From assembly GCF_016820445.1 (NCBI RefSeq), contig NZ_JADHDT010000011.1, forward strand, positions 1 to 56,091: a DNA stretch of 56,091 bases. Reading direction: 5' to 3'. A program made the position numbers and the translations under genes. Position 1 is the first letter of the stretch, and each line of letters starts with the position of its first letter. Under the pieces are notes generated by a model. The model saw only the letters and a program-made list of their open reading frames with translations. It ran no database searches and was not told where the DNA came from. Below, piece by piece: positions 17,539 to 27,254 of this stretch. Source of the DNA: Sphingomonas beigongshangi (GTDB lineage: Bacteria; Pseudomonadota; Alphaproteobacteria; Sphingomonadales; Sphingomonadaceae).

Positions 17539-17844
17539 ATGGACGATCGTGCGACCACCGTCGGCACCGCGGGCGACAAGCGCAGGACCCGCCGCGCCAA
17601 GGTCTTCATCCCGACCGAACTGGTCGTCGCCGATGTACCGGTGCGGGCGCATCTGCTCGACCTTTCGGCGGCGGGTTCGCGGGTCCACACCGGCGCCGCC
17701 CAGCCGCTCGGCACCGATGCCTATCTTAACCTGAACGGCGAGGCGCATGAAGCAACGGTCAGATGGACGGACGCTGGCTGCTCGGGCCTGGAGTTCAAGG
17801 CGGCGCTGTCGCCCGAACAGGTCGCGGCGGCTATCAAGTCCTGA
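17539..17844 (+). CDS. PilZ-domain c-di-GMP-binding protein
   Basis: A 101-residue protein consisting of a single PilZ domain. The N-terminal RRTRRAKVF supplies the RxxxR motif and DLSAAGSRVH supplies the D/NxSxxG motif, which together bind c-di-GMP. It starts 7 bp after the FecR gene and is surely co-transcribed with it. With the CHASE2-EAL phosphodiesterase in the divergent operon, it suggests that this locus reads and adjusts local c-di-GMP. It has no membrane segment or output domain, so it probably acts by binding a partner. Confidence 0.85.
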   Translation: MDDRATTVGTAGDKRRTRRAKVFIPTELVVADVPVRAHLLDLSAAGSRVHTGAAQPLGTDAYLNLNGEAHEATVRWTDAGCSGLEFKAALSPEQVAAAIKS

Positions 17845-18178
17845 ACCTCGCCCGCGCGCGGCTCGACGCCGTGCGCGCGGGCGCCGGCCATGACGGTGGC
17901 GTTTCGGTGATCCTGCCGGGTCGTCAGGAGCCGCGCCCACCAAGGACGGCATGATCGATCGCCTGGCTGGACGCTTCGGACCGCTGGAAGAGATCGGCAT
18001 CCGGCACCCAGGCACAGGCCGTGGAAGCGGTTCCCCCCGCCCGCAGTCCGCTCCGGTACACCGGAAGACTGATTTTGCTGCTGCAATCGCTGGACACTAA
18101 CCAGCCGTCCAGAATGGTGGAGACCGGGCGCTCGCCAATCGGTGCTGGAATGCGGCGAAGTTGCGACTAGCATGGCGC
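17845..18178. other. Intergenic region with a strong hairpin, 334 bp
   Basis: Directly after the PilZ stop, CCCGCGCGCGGC (17851-17862) pairs with GCCG-TG-CGCGCGGG (17868-17881), a 12-bp GC-rich stem with a 2-base bulge and a TCGAC loop. It lacks a T-tract, so it is a possible Rho-independent-like end or mRNA stabiliser. The rest (to 18178) shows no gene I can support. Confidence 0.45.
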
Positions 18179-18475
18179 ATGGATGTTTCGGGCCTGTTGC
18201 TGATACCAATGACGGCGCTGATCACTGCGCTGTGGATCGGCGTTGCAGGCTTGTCGTCAAAGGCGCCGACTCTGCGCCTTCCGTTCCTGCTATCGTACGG
18301 CCTGGGCGTCCTGTCCATGCAGCCTTGGCTCATCGCTTCGTGGCGGCAAGCGGGCATGTTCGCCGTCATGGCGGCGATGCTACCCATCCCGATCGCGGTC
18401 GGATGCCTCATCGGAACCATGGCCGCAATTGTGCCGATCGCCGTGAAGCGTTGGCTCGCCCGACCCGAGCAATAG
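18179..18475 (+). CDS. Small membrane protein, hypothetical
   Basis: A 98-residue very hydrophobic protein with about three membrane helices (residues 5-27, 38-55, 60-90) and a basic C-terminus (VKRWLARPEQ). A TTG six codons upstream (18161) is an alternative start. It resembles no family that I recognise. The consistent pattern of hydrophobic helices and a basic cytoplasmic end supports a real gene, but with short length and no operon partner the evidence is moderate. Confidence 0.5.
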   Translation: MDVSGLLLIPMTALITALWIGVAGLSSKAPTLRLPFLLSYGLGVLSMQPWLIASWRQAGMFAVMAAMLPIPIAVGCLIGTMAAIVPIAVKRWLARPEQ

Positions 18476-18641
18476 CCGTCTACCATGCGCGGCGAACTGG
18501 GGGTGCGAGTGGCAGATGGGCGAGGCGCGTGATTGACCATCGCCAGGGAGACGAACCGCCCCTGATCCCGCCCTGCCCGCGGGCGATTTCGGCCTGAACC
18601 GCCCCTGCAATTCGTGCCGGAAGCGGCTATTGGCCTAGGCC

Positions 18642-19370
18642 ATGCTCAACGGAAAGACAGCGCTCGTCACGGGAGCCGGCGGCGGGCTGGGACGTGAAAT
18701 CGCGAAGGGACTCGCGGCGGCCGGCGCCACCGTGCTCTTGCTCGGCCGGGGCGCCGGCCGGATCGCCGCGACCAGGGCCGAGATCGACGGGGCCGGCGGC
18801 GCGTCCCAGACCATGATCGCCGACCTGCGTGATTCCCAGGCGGTCGCAGAGGCCTTGGCCGGCCGCGTCCCCGACATCATCGTCAACGCCGCCGGCGACA
18901 GGGATCGGCGTCCCTTGATCGAGCTGGATCGCGAAGCCGTCCTGCGACTGCTCGAGGTGAACCTGATGGCGCCGTTCGAGCTCGCCCGCCTGCTTGCCAC
19001 CCGCATGCCGGCGGGCGGGCGCATCATCAACGTCACGTCGATAGCGGGCCAGATCGCCCGATCGGGCGACGCCGGCTATACGATGAGCAAGGGTGGCCTC
19101 GACGCGCTGACCCGCGCGCTCGCCGCCGAACTCGGCCCGCGCGGGATCACCGTCAATGCGATCGCGCCCGGCTTCTTCGCGACCGAGGCCAATGCGGCGA
19201 TGGTCGGGGATCCGGCCGTCGCGGAGCATCTTGCGCGTCGCACGTCGCTTGGTCGCTGGGGCCGGCCGGAAGAGATCGTCGGTGCCGCGCTCTTCTTCGC
19301 CTCGCCCGCGTCATCCTATGTCACCGGCCAGGTCCTGGCCGTCGATGGCGGTTATCTGGCGCATTTCTGA
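18642..19370 (+). CDS. SDR-family oxidoreductase
   Basis: A 242-residue classical short-chain dehydrogenase/reductase, NAD(P)-dependent and cytoplasmic. It shows the TGAGGGLG cofactor-binding glycine motif near residue 10, NAAG in the central strand, the catalytic serine in NVTSIAG, YTMSK (YxxxK) and the VNAIAPGFF segment, ending with GGYLAHF. The overall form is that of FabG-like or gluconate-5-dehydrogenase-like enzymes, but the substrate is not determined. It stands alone and faces the CinA-like gene, with 57 bp between the two ends. Confidence 0.88.
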   Translation: MLNGKTALVTGAGGGLGREIAKGLAAAGATVLLLGRGAGRIAATRAEIDGAGGASQTMIADLRDSQAVAEALAGRVPDIIVNAAGDRDRRPLIELDREAVLRLLEVNLMAPFELARLLATRMPAGGRIINVTSIAGQIARSGDAGYTMSKGGLDALTRALAAELGPRGITVNAIAPGFFATEANAAMVGDPAVAEHLARRTSLGRWGRPEEIVGAALFFASPASSYVTGQVLAVDGGYLAHF

Positions 19371-19427
19371 CCCGCCGACAGACGGCTGCGCCGGGACCGC
19401 GGCGACCGTCGCCCACGGCCTTTCGCG

Positions 19428-20186
19428 TCAGATGCCGCCCGCGACGACGACGCGTCCGTCCGCCTCCAGATCCCGCGTAAGGTCGGCGAGGCAGCGGTCG
19501 ACCAGCGCCTGATCGGGGCTGCGCACGACGAAATTGGCGCCGGTGCGGCCGTCGCGGAAGAAGGGATAGCTGCCGATCGCGACGCCCGCATGCGTTCTCT
19601 CGGCGTCACGCAGAAGGTCGGCGACTTCGCTTTCGGCGACCCAGCACCCGATCGTGCCCGACACGACAGGGCGCCCGCCCTCCAGCGTGCCGGTCAGCGC
19701 ATCGAGCATGCCCGCGGTGATGTGCGGCACGCCCGCCATGACGAAGATATTGCCGATGCGGATACCCGGCGCGCCGGACACGCGATTGGGGATCAGGCTC
19801 GCGCCGTCCGGCACCCGCGCCATCCGCGCCCTCGCCTCGGTCAGGCCACCACGGCTGGCGTAATAGGCTTCCAGCGTCGCCATCGCGTCCGGATGGTGAA
19901 CCACCGGGAGGCCAAGCGCTGCGGCGATCGCATCGACGGTGATATCGTCGTGCGTCGGCCCGATGCCGCCGGTGGTGAACAGGTAATCGTTGCGGGCGCG
20001 CAGGACGTTCACCGCCTCGACGATCGCGTCCTGGCGATCCGGGACGACGCGCACCTCCGCCAGCCTGATGCCCTGTACGTTGAGCCAGGCGGCGAGTTGC
20101 GCGATATTCTTGTCCTGCGTCCGGCCGGAGAGGATTTCGTCGCCGATCACCACCAGCGCGGCGGTCCAGATGCGCTCGTCTGCCAT
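19428..20186 (-). CDS. CinA-like molybdopterin-binding domain protein
   Basis: A 252-residue protein matching the N-terminal MoaB/Mog-like (COG1058) domain of CinA: VVIGDEILSGRTQDKN, LFTTGGIGPTHDDIT and VMAGVP are diagnostic. It lacks the C-terminal nicotinamide-nucleotide amidase domain of full CinA, as is common in alphaproteobacteria. Stand-alone forms are often called competence/damage-inducible protein A or nicotinamide-nucleotide-related pyrophosphatase; the exact activity here is uncertain. It is divergent from map, with 50 bp between the starts. Confidence 0.87.
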   Translation of the reverse strand: MADERIWTAALVVIGDEILSGRTQDKNIAQLAAWLNVQGIRLAEVRVVPDRQDAIVEAVNVLRARNDYLFTTGGIGPTHDDITVDAIAAALGLPVVHHPDAMATLEAYYASRGGLTEARARMARVPDGASLIPNRVSGAPGIRIGNIFVMAGVPHITAGMLDALTGTLEGGRPVVSGTIGCWVAESEVADLLRDAERTHAGVAIGSYPFFRDGRTGANFVVRSPDQALVDRCLADLTRDLEADGRVVVAGGI

Positions 20187-20236
20187 GCGCTTGCCTTAGC
20201 CTCGTAATGCCGCGCCCGCTACGCTATATGGGCTTG

Positions 20237-21064
20237 ATGACCGAATATGTGACCGTGACCTCCGACGCGCCGGAGGGGCGCACCGGCGCCATCAAGCTGC
20301 ATGGCCCCGCCGCCTTCGCCGGCATGCACAAGGCGGGACGCCTCGCCGCAGAGACGCTCGACATGCTCGTGCCGCACATGGTGCCCGGCGTGTCGACCGC
20401 GGAGCTCGATCGGCTGATCTACGACTTCATCACGGCGAACGGCGGCGTGCCCGCGACGCTCGGCTATCGCGGCTATACCCATTCGACGTGCATCTCGATC
20501 AACCATGTCGTCTGCCATGGCATTCCTTCCGAAAAGACGCTGAAGGCGGGCGACATCGTCAACGTCGACGTCACGCCGATCGTCGACGGCTGGCACGGCG
20601 ACACCAGCCGCATGTTCCTGATCGGCGACGTGCCGCTGAAGGCCAAGCGACTGGTCGAGGTGACCTACGAATGCCTGATGCTCGGCATCGAACAGGCCCG
20701 GCCCGGCAACCACATGGGCGACGTCGCCAACGCGATCCAGCGCCACGCCGAAAAGCATCGCTATGGCGTCGTGCGCGACTTCTGCGGGCATGGTCTCGGC
20801 CGCCTGTTTCACGACGCGCCGGAAGTGGTGCATGTCGGCAAGCCGGGCACGGGTCCGGAGCTAAGACCCGGCATGATCTTCACGATCGAGCCGATGATCA
20901 ACATCGGCCGGCCCGACGTGAAGCTGCTCGACGACGGCTGGACCGCCGTGACGCGCGACCGTTCGCTCTCGGCGCAATTCGAGCACTCGATCGGCATCAC
21001 GGAAACCGGCTGCGAGATCTTCACGCTGAGTCCGAAGGGATACACCCAGCCGCCTTACGCGTAA
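20237..21064 (+). CDS. map: Type I methionine aminopeptidase
   Basis: A 275-residue cytoplasmic metalloprotease that removes the initiator methionine. All five metal ligands are recognisable: the two aspartates in NVDVTPIVDGWHGDTSRMF (D...D), the histidine in FCGHGLG, and the glutamates in FTIEPMI and QFEHSIGIT. The length is slightly above the E. coli enzyme because of an N-terminal extension typical of alphaproteobacteria. ATG 20237 (MTEYVTV) is preferred over the in-frame upstream ATG at 20207. The small transporter gene follows after 8 bp. Confidence 0.95.
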   Translation: MTEYVTVTSDAPEGRTGAIKLHGPAAFAGMHKAGRLAAETLDMLVPHMVPGVSTAELDRLIYDFITANGGVPATLGYRGYTHSTCISINHVVCHGIPSEKTLKAGDIVNVDVTPIVDGWHGDTSRMFLIGDVPLKAKRLVEVTYECLMLGIEQARPGNHMGDVANAIQRHAEKHRYGVVRDFCGHGLGRLFHDAPEVVHVGKPGTGPELRPGMIFTIEPMINIGRPDVKLLDDGWTAVTRDRSLSAQFEHSIGITETGCEIFTLSPKGYTQPPYA

Positions 21065-21072
21065 CAGGCGGC

Positions 21073-21513
21073 ATGGCCGCCCTGCTTCCGCTGATCGCCG
21101 TATTGTTCGCCGGTATCGGCATCGCTGCGCAGGCACCGACCAATGCCGCGCTGGCCAGGACATCGGGGTCGGTCGTCCTCGCCGCGCTCGTCTCCTTCGT
21201 CATCGGGTCGGCCGCGCTCGCTGTGGCATGGGCCGCGTTCGACCGCACCGCGCCGACGATGCTGAAGGGCGCGCCGGGCTGGGCGTGGCTCGGCGGATTC
21301 TATGGGGCCGGCTTCGTCGCCGCCATGGCGTTCGCGGCGCCACGGCTCGGCCTCGCCACGGCGCTGACGATCGCGATCGCCAGCCAGCTGGCGACCGCGC
21401 TGCTCCTCGATCATTTCGGCTTGCTGGGTCTGAAGACCGACCCCGTCACCCTGCCCCGCCTCGCCGGTGCCGCGCTCGTCATCGGCGGTGTCGTGCTGAT
21501 GCGCCGCGGCTAG
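21073..21513 (+). CDS. DMT-superfamily small membrane protein (DUF606/YdcZ-like)
   Basis: A 146-residue protein with five hydrophobic helices. GIGIAAQAPTNAALA in the first helix and FYGAGFVAAMAFAAPRLGLATAL in the middle recall the EamA/YdcZ (DUF606) half-length transporters of the drug/metabolite superfamily (quoted segment is split over two helices). Such proteins act as dimers; the substrate is unknown. It begins 8 bp after map and is probably co-transcribed with it. Confidence 0.75.
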   Translation: MAALLPLIAVLFAGIGIAAQAPTNAALARTSGSVVLAALVSFVIGSAALAVAWAAFDRTAPTMLKGAPGWAWLGGFYGAGFVAAMAFAAPRLGLATALTIAIASQLATALLLDHFGLLGLKTDPVTLPRLAGAALVIGGVVLMRRG

Positions 21514-21549
21514 TGACGAAACCGCCGCGCTCGCCTAAAGGGCGCGGCC

Positions 21550-23778
21550 ATGACCGCCATCACGCCCGAGATCGTCGCCGAACACGGCCTGTCCCCCGAG
21601 GAATATCAGCGCGTCCTGAACGCGCTCGGCCGTGAGCCCAATCTGGTCGAACTGGGCATCTTCTCGGTGATGTGGTCCGAGCATTGTTCCTACAAGTCGT
21701 CGCGTATCCATCTGAAGAAGCTGCCGACAACGGGCCCGCAGGTTATCTGCGGCCCCGGCGAGAATGCGGGCGTCATCGACATCGGCGACGGCCAGGCCGC
21801 GATCTTCAAGATGGAGAGCCACAACCATCCGTCATATATCGAACCCTATCAAGGAGCGGCGACCGGCGTCGGCGGCATCCTGCGAGACGTGTTCACCATG
21901 GGTGCGCGGCCGGTCGCGAACATGAATGCGCTGCGCTTCGGCCGGCCGGACCATCCCCGGATGCGCCACCTGATCGCGGGCGTCGTCCATGGCATCGGCG
22001 GCTACGGCAATTGCGTCGGCGTTCCGACCGTCGGCGGCGAGGTGAATTTCCACCCGGCCTATGACGGCAACATCCTGGTCAATGCGATGACGGTCGGCGT
22101 CGCCGACACCGACAAGATCTTCTATTCCGCCGCCAGTGGCATCGGCAATCCGATCGTCTATGTCGGATCGAAGACCGGCCGCGACGGCATCCATGGCGCC
22201 ACCATGGCCTCCGCCGACTTCGGCGAGGACGCGGAGGAGAAGCGTCCCACCGTCCAGGTCGGCGACCCCTTCACCGAGAAGCTGCTGATCGAGGCGTGCC
22301 TTGAGCTGATGGCGACGGACGTGATCGTCGCGATCCAGGACATGGGCGCGGCCGGCCTCACCTCGTCGAGCGTAGAGATGGCGTCGAAGGGCGGAGTCGG
22401 CATCGAATTGGTCATGGACGACGTGCCGCAGCGCGAGACTGGCATGACGGCGTACGAGATGATGCTGTCGGAAAGCCAGGAGCGAATGCTCATGGTGCTG
22501 AAGCCCGGCCGCGAGGCGGAGGCGGAGGCGATCTTCCGCAAGTGGGAACTCGACTTCGCGGTGATCGGCCATGTCACGGACACGGGCCGCATGGTGCTGA
22601 AGCATCATGGCGAAGTCGTATGCGACATCCCGCTCGCACCGCTCGCCGACGACGCACCGCTCTACGATCGCCCGCACGTGCCGACCGTGCCGCCGGCAAT
22701 GCCCGCGGAGCTGCCCGAGAGCCGTGACATCGCCAAGGACCTGCTGACGCTGATCGGCTCGCCCGATGTCGCCAGCCGGCGCTGGATCTGGGAACAATAT
22801 GACCACATGGTGGGCGCCGACACCGTCCAGCGGCCCGGCGGCGATGCGGCGGTCGTACGCGTCCACGACACGCAGAAGGCGCTGGCGATCACCACCGATT
22901 GCACGCCGCGCTATTGCTTCGCCGACCCGGTGCAGGGCGGCCGCCAGGCGGTTGCGGAAGCGTGGCGTAACCTGACGAGCGTCGGCGCCAAGCCGCTCGC
23001 GGTTACCAACTGCCTGAACTTCGCCAATCCCCAGCGGCCCGAGATCATGGGCCAGATCGTCGGCTGTCTCGAGGGGATGAGCGACGCGTGCCGCGCGCTC
23101 GATTTCCCGATCGTGTCGGGCAACGTCAGCCTCTACAACGAATCGAAGGCGACCGGCGGCGGTTCGGCGATCCTGCCGACCCCCGCGATTGGCGGCGTCG
23201 GCCTGTTGGCGGACTGGCAGCGCAACATGACGATCGCGTTCAAGGGGACGGGCGACGTCATCCTCGCGGTGGGTACGCGCGGCGGCCATCTCGGCCAGTC
23301 GCTGTACCTGCGCGAATGCCACGGCATCGAGGGGAAGGATGCCGGCCCGCCCCCGCCGGTCAATCTCGACGCGGAGCGCCGCACCGGCGACCTGATCCGT
23401 CACGGCATCGAGCAGGGGCATCTGTCGGCCGTCCATGACGTATCCGACGGCGGCATCGCGGTGACGATCGCGGAGATGGCGCTGGCCGGCGACGTCGGCG
23501 CGATGATCGATCGCAAGCAGCCGTTCGGCTGCGCCCGTTCCTTCTTTGCGGAAGACCAGGGAGTCTACGTCGTCACCGTGCACGACCACGCGCTCGTCGA
23601 CTTCCTCAGCGAGGCGCATGCCGCCGGTGTCGACGCGGAGCCGCTCGGTCGGACCGGTGGCAAGCGGCTTATCTTCGAACGGCCCGATCGCGACGACGTG
23701 GTCAGCCTCGCCGACCTGCGCAGCACGCACGAGGCCTTCTTCCCGGCGCTGATGGGCACCGACGCGACGCTGGCCTGA
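21550..23778 (+). CDS. purL: Phosphoribosylformylglycinamidine synthase subunit PurL
   Basis: A 742-residue enzyme that converts FGAR, ATP and glutamine-derived ammonia to FGAM in purine synthesis, working with PurS and PurQ (not in the window). Signature segments include [12 protein letters not shown] near residue 38, [35 protein letters not shown], and the second-half NCLNFANP and [11 protein letters not shown] motifs. The length fits the small (three-subunit) form. It follows a 36-bp gap after the membrane protein gene and has no purine genes beside it. Confidence 0.97.
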   Translation: MTAITPEIVAEHGLSPEEYQRVLNALGREPNLVELGIFSVMWSEHCSYKSSRIHLKKLPTTGPQVICGPGENAGVIDIGDGQAAIFKMESHNHPSYIEPYQGAATGVGGILRDVFTMGARPVANMNALRFGRPDHPRMRHLIAGVVHGIGGYGNCVGVPTVGGEVNFHPAYDGNILVNAMTVGVADTDKIFYSAASGIGNPIVYVGSKTGRDGIHGATMASADFGEDAEEKRPTVQVGDPFTEKLLIEACLELMATDVIVAIQDMGAAGLTSSSVEMASKGGVGIELVMDDVPQRETGMTAYEMMLSESQERMLMVLKPGREAEAEAIFRKWELDFAVIGHVTDTGRMVLKHHGEVVCDIPLAPLADDAPLYDRPHVPTVPPAMPAELPESRDIAKDLLTLIGSPDVASRRWIWEQYDHMVGADTVQRPGGDAAVVRVHDTQKALAITTDCTPRYCFADPVQGGRQAVAEAWRNLTSVGAKPLAVTNCLNFANPQRPEIMGQIVGCLEGMSDACRALDFPIVSGNVSLYNESKATGGGSAILPTPAIGGVGLLADWQRNMTIAFKGTGDVILAVGTRGGHLGQSLYLRECHGIEGKDAGPPPPVNLDAERRTGDLIRHGIEQGHLSAVHDVSDGGIAVTIAEMALAGDVGAMIDRKQPFGCARSFFAEDQGVYVVTVHDHALVDFLSEAHAAGVDAEPLGRTGGKRLIFERPDRDDVVSLADLRSTHEAFFPALMGTDATLA

Positions 23779-23916
23779 GCGGAATAACGCGGCCGCGGAT
23801 TGGCGCGTTGCATTGTCGGCGACGCGGCCGCTCGATCAGGCCTTGCTGTGCGGGGCCGATCGTTTGCGGCCGGCGGGCCCTGTTCGCGCGGCGGGCGCGT
23901 TCCCCCGCGGCAGACG

Positions 23917-24339
23917 TCAGGATAGCTTGCGGCCGAATCCGCCCGCGCCCGCGAGCGGACGGCGCTGGACGATCGGGTTCGCCTCGCGCTCCAGAAGCGC
24001 CAGCGTCTCGACGAACAGTGGACGCAACCGCACGACATGCTCCAGCGCCTCGTCGCACGTGTCGTGTTTCTCGACGCAATCGCGCGCGATCTCTTCGATC
24101 GTCTCTGCCAGCACCGCGAGCGGCTCAGCCCCGAATTGGCGTGATTCGCCTTTCAGCGTATGGGCGGGAATGACCATGGCGGCGGCCGACTTGGCGCGCA
24201 TCGCCTGCTCGATCGCCGACACGGATTTGACGCCATCCTCGCGAAAATAGCCGAGAATGCGCACGAAACCGGCACCGAGTTCGCTGCGCGCGCGCGCGAA
24301 TACGGTCCAATCCACCAACGTGCTGCCTTCAAACGACAC
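23917..24339 (-). CDS. HPt-domain phosphotransfer protein
   Basis: A 140-residue helical protein. The motif AHTLKGESRQFGA, at about residue 58, contains the phosphorylatable histidine of an Hpt (histidine phosphotransfer) domain and its GES variant of the usual KGSS/A. No histidine kinase or response regulator is adjacent, so it is an orphan shuttle for a multistep phosphorelay, perhaps cell-cycle related as in other alphaproteobacteria (inference). It is convergent with purL and 89 bp upstream of the end of der. Confidence 0.85.
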   Translation of the reverse strand: MSFEGSTLVDWTVFARARSELGAGFVRILGYFREDGVKSVSAIEQAMRAKSAAAMVIPAHTLKGESRQFGAEPLAVLAETIEEIARDCVEKHDTCDEALEHVVRLRPLFVETLALLEREANPIVQRRPLAGAGGFGRKLS

Positions 24340-24428
24340 CGCGAACCTCCCATGGGCGGCCGCGATGGCCCACCCTCATTTCGGCGGATGTAGCGTAGCG
24401 GTAGTAAACATGACGTTTCCGTCGTCGC

Positions 24429-25802
24429 TCAATCTTTGCGGTCGAACGGGTTCTTCGGCGCGCGCAGCGTCAGCCGGACGGGCACAGCGCCGAAATTGAG
24501 CTCCTTGCGCATCGAATTGACCAGATAGCGCTCGTAACTGGCGGGGAGCTGGTCGACGCGGGTGCCGAAGATCACGAAGCTCGGCGGCCGCGTCTTCACC
24601 TGCGTCACGTAGCGCATCTTGATCCGCTTGCCGCCGGGCGCGGGCGGCGGATTTGCCTCGATCGCGCGCTCGAACCAGCGGTTCAGCTCGCCGGTGGGCA
24701 CGCGCTTGGACCATGCCTCGCGGGTCTCGAACGCGGCCTGGATCAGTACGTCCAGCCCCTTGCCGGTCGCGGCGGACACCGTGAGCAGCGTGACGCCCTT
24801 CACCTGGCTGAGGCCGTCCTCCAGCGCCTTCTTGACGCCGTTGAACAGAGACGAGGCGTTTTCGGCAACGTCCCACTTGTTGAGCGCGATGATGAGCGCC
24901 CGCCCTTCCTCAAGCACCTTGTCCGCGATGCGCAGGTCCTGCGCCTCCAGCCCGAGCGTGGCGTCGAGCAACAGCACCACGACCTCGGCGAAATCGACCG
25001 CGCGCAGCGCGTCCGCCACCGAAAGCTTCTCGAGCTTGTCCTGCACCTTGGCTCGCTTGCGCATGCCCGCCGTGTCGATCAGCCGCACCTGACGGGGATT
25101 GCCGTCGCGGTCGTGCCAGATCCAGTCGATCGCGATCGAATCCCGCGTGATGCCGGCCTCCGGCCCCGTGATCAGCCGCTCCTCGCCGAGAATGCGGTTG
25201 ACCAACGTCGACTTGCCGGCGTTCGGCCGGCCGACAATCGCGAGCTTGAGCGGCGCGGAGGGTGATTCGTCCTCCTCATCCTCGAACGCCTCGTCGTCCT
25301 CGCGCTCGACATGCGGCAGGATCGCCTCGAACAGGTCGGCGATGCCCTCGCCATGCTCGGCGGACATCTGCACCGGATCGCCGAAGCCGAGGCTCAGCGC
25401 CTCGATGATACCGGCCTCGCCCGCCCGGCCTTCCGCCTTGTTGGCGACAAGGACGATCGGCGTCGTCGATCCGCGCAGCCACCGTGCGATCTCCTCGTCG
25501 AGCGGCACGATTCCCGCGCGCGCATCGACGAGGAACAGCGCGACATCCGCTTCGGCGACCGCCGCCTCGGTCTGCCGCCGCATGCGGCCGGGAAGGGTCT
25601 GCGGATCCTCGTCCTCGTAACCGGCTGTATCGATGACCCGGAAGTCGAGGCCGAGCAGATGCGCATCACCCTCGCGCCGGTCGCGCGTCACGCCGGGCCG
25701 ATCGTCGACCAGCGCCAGCTTCTTGCCGACGAGGCGGTTGAACAGCGTCGACTTGCCGACATTGGGTCGGCCGACGATCGCGACGTTGGGAAGACGAGAC
25801 AT
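24429..25802 (-). CDS. der: Ribosome assembly GTPase Der
   Basis: A 457-residue GTPase with two tandem G domains that acts in 50S subunit assembly. The first (from residue 1) has GRPNVGKSTLFNRL, DTAGYED and NKAEG. The second (about 180-350) has GRPNAGKSTLVNRI, DTAGMRK and NKWD. The C-terminal KH-like domain ends with a basic RAPKNPFDRKD. An acidic linker (EDEEDE) separates the G domains. It is the third gene of a minus-strand run TPR protein-BamB-Der, an arrangement conserved widely in proteobacteria. Confidence 0.97.
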   Translation of the reverse strand: MSRLPNVAIVGRPNVGKSTLFNRLVGKKLALVDDRPGVTRDRREGDAHLLGLDFRVIDTAGYEDEDPQTLPGRMRRQTEAAVAEADVALFLVDARAGIVPLDEEIARWLRGSTTPIVLVANKAEGRAGEAGIIEALSLGFGDPVQMSAEHGEGIADLFEAILPHVEREDDEAFEDEEDESPSAPLKLAIVGRPNAGKSTLVNRILGEERLITGPEAGITRDSIAIDWIWHDRDGNPRQVRLIDTAGMRKRAKVQDKLEKLSVADALRAVDFAEVVVLLLDATLGLEAQDLRIADKVLEEGRALIIALNKWDVAENASSLFNGVKKALEDGLSQVKGVTLLTVSAATGKGLDVLIQAAFETREAWSKRVPTGELNRWFERAIEANPPPAPGGKRIKMRYVTQVKTRPPSFVIFGTRVDQLPASYERYLVNSMRKELNFGAVPVRLTLRAPKNPFDRKD

Positions 25803-25919
25803 GACAGAGTCCTAGGGCAGCCGCCGCCACCCGAAACGGGCCCGCAAGGCGTCGGGGGCGGCATTCAAACCACGCCCCTAGCCGAGCGACGTCCCGTCGT
25901 CACCCCTGACGGGCAGCGA

Positions 25920-27254
25920 TCACTTGTAGGCGGTGATCCGGCCCCGCTGGTTGAGCGTGTACAGCGTGCCGTTGACGACGATCGGCGGCAGGGCGTAGCC
26001 CTCCTTTTTCTTGCCGTCGATCTGCCCGGTGACGCTGCCGTCGCTCGGATTGGCGAAGACGACATCGCCGAGCGAGTTGGTCAGCACCAGCTTATTGCCT
26101 GCGAGCACCGGGCCGAACCAGGTGACCTGCGCGCCCTTGTTCTTTTTGGCGTTGGCGAAACGCTGCAGCTGCGCGATCCAGCGCGCCTTGCCGTTCGACC
26201 GCGCGAGGCAGATCAGGCGCGCATCGTCGGTGACGACGAACAGCCACTCGCCCGCGATCCATGGCGTGGAGATGCCGGCGAAATTCTGCTCCCAGAGCCG
26301 CTGGCCGGTCGCCAGGTCGAGCGCGACCATGCGGCCCCCCTGGCCCACGGCATAGACGCGACCGTTGTCGATGACCGGGCTGGCGTCGACGTCGGACAGG
26401 CTGGAGACAGAGGTGGTGATCGACGTGCGCGACAGGGCATCGCCCCAGAGCACGCGACCGTTCTCGTAGCGATAGGCGTTGAGCTCGCCGCTCGAGAAGC
26501 CGGCGACGACGGTACCCTGGCTCGACGCGGGCGCCGCGACGCCAAAGACGCCCTGGCTCTCCAGCGTGCCGGACTGGACCCATTGCACCTTGCCGTCGGC
26601 GTCGCTGAGCGCGAAGATCTGGTTGTCCTGGCTGAGCACGTAGACGGACCCGTTGGCGACGGTGGGCGCGCCGCGCAGCGGGCCGCCCGGCTTGCTCCGC
26701 CAGACTTCCTTGCCGTCCGCGGCGTTGAGCGCGACGACGTCGCCCAGGCCGTCGGTGGCATAGACCTTGCCCGAATCGTAGCTGACGCCGCCACCGAACC
26801 GCGCGGCGCGGTTGACCTTGCCCTCGGTCAGGCTGGTCGACCAAAGCGTCTTGCCCGTGTCGGCGGCCAGGGCGTGGACCGTCGCGGTGACGTCGTCGAC
26901 GAACAGCTTGCCGTCCGCGACCACGGGCGCCGCGGCGAGCCGCTCGCGATTGGATCCGCCGTTGATCGACGCCTGCCACTGGCGCGTCGGGCTGTCGGCG
27001 AGCACCAGCTGGCCCAGCGAGTGGGCGGGATTGCCGCCCGGTTGCGGCCAATCCGCATTAGCGGCCGGCGCCGGTAGCAGCACCTGGATGTCGGCGATCG
27101 ACCGGTCGGGCTCGATCGCATTTTCCGACGAGAGGATCGGCACGCGTTCGCCGACCGTCGGCGTGCGCTTCGGCCCGCCGCCCTTGAAGACGCCGCAGGC
27201 GGACAGCGCCATCAGCGCGGCGAGCGCGACGGACGCCCGATACTTAGGTGTCAT
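25920..27254 (-). CDS. bamB: Outer-membrane assembly lipoprotein BamB
   Basis: A 444-residue lipoprotein of the BAM complex that aids beta-barrel insertion. The N-terminus (LMALSAC) is a lipobox with the acylated cysteine at residue 20. The remainder is an eight-bladed PQQ-like propeller with repeats such as GGVSYDSGKVYATDGLGDVV, VYVLSQDNQIFAL and GRVYAVGQGGRMVALDL. The frame is open far upstream, but the ATG at 27254 overlaps the stop of the TPR gene (ATGA) and starts the lipoprotein signal. It is coupled to the TPR gene and followed by der after 117 bp. Confidence 0.93.
   Translation of the reverse strand: MTPKYRASVALAALMALSACGVFKGGGPKRTPTVGERVPILSSENAIEPDRSIADIQVLLPAPAANADWPQPGGNPAHSLGQLVLADSPTRQWQASINGGSNRERLAAAPVVADGKLFVDDVTATVHALAADTGKTLWSTSLTEGKVNRAARFGGGVSYDSGKVYATDGLGDVVALNAADGKEVWRSKPGGPLRGAPTVANGSVYVLSQDNQIFALSDADGKVQWVQSGTLESQGVFGVAAPASSQGTVVAGFSSGELNAYRYENGRVLWGDALSRTSITTSVSSLSDVDASPVIDNGRVYAVGQGGRMVALDLATGQRLWEQNFAGISTPWIAGEWLFVVTDDARLICLARSNGKARWIAQLQRFANAKKNKGAQVTWFGPVLAGNKLVLTNSLGDVVFANPSDGSVTGQIDGKKKEGYALPPIVVNGTLYTLNQRGRITAYK

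Noticed and set aside
15660..17714. A 684-codon minus-strand Leu/Gly/Arg-rich frame across the FecR gene
   Set aside because: It is the shadow of the Ala-rich repeats (GCC/GCG codons read backwards) and has no start signal or homology.
21832..23730. A 632-codon minus-strand frame across purL
   Set aside because: purL is certain on the plus strand; the antisense frame is compositional.
25311..27077. A 588-codon plus-strand frame across der and bamB
   Set aside because: Der and BamB are unambiguous on the minus strand.
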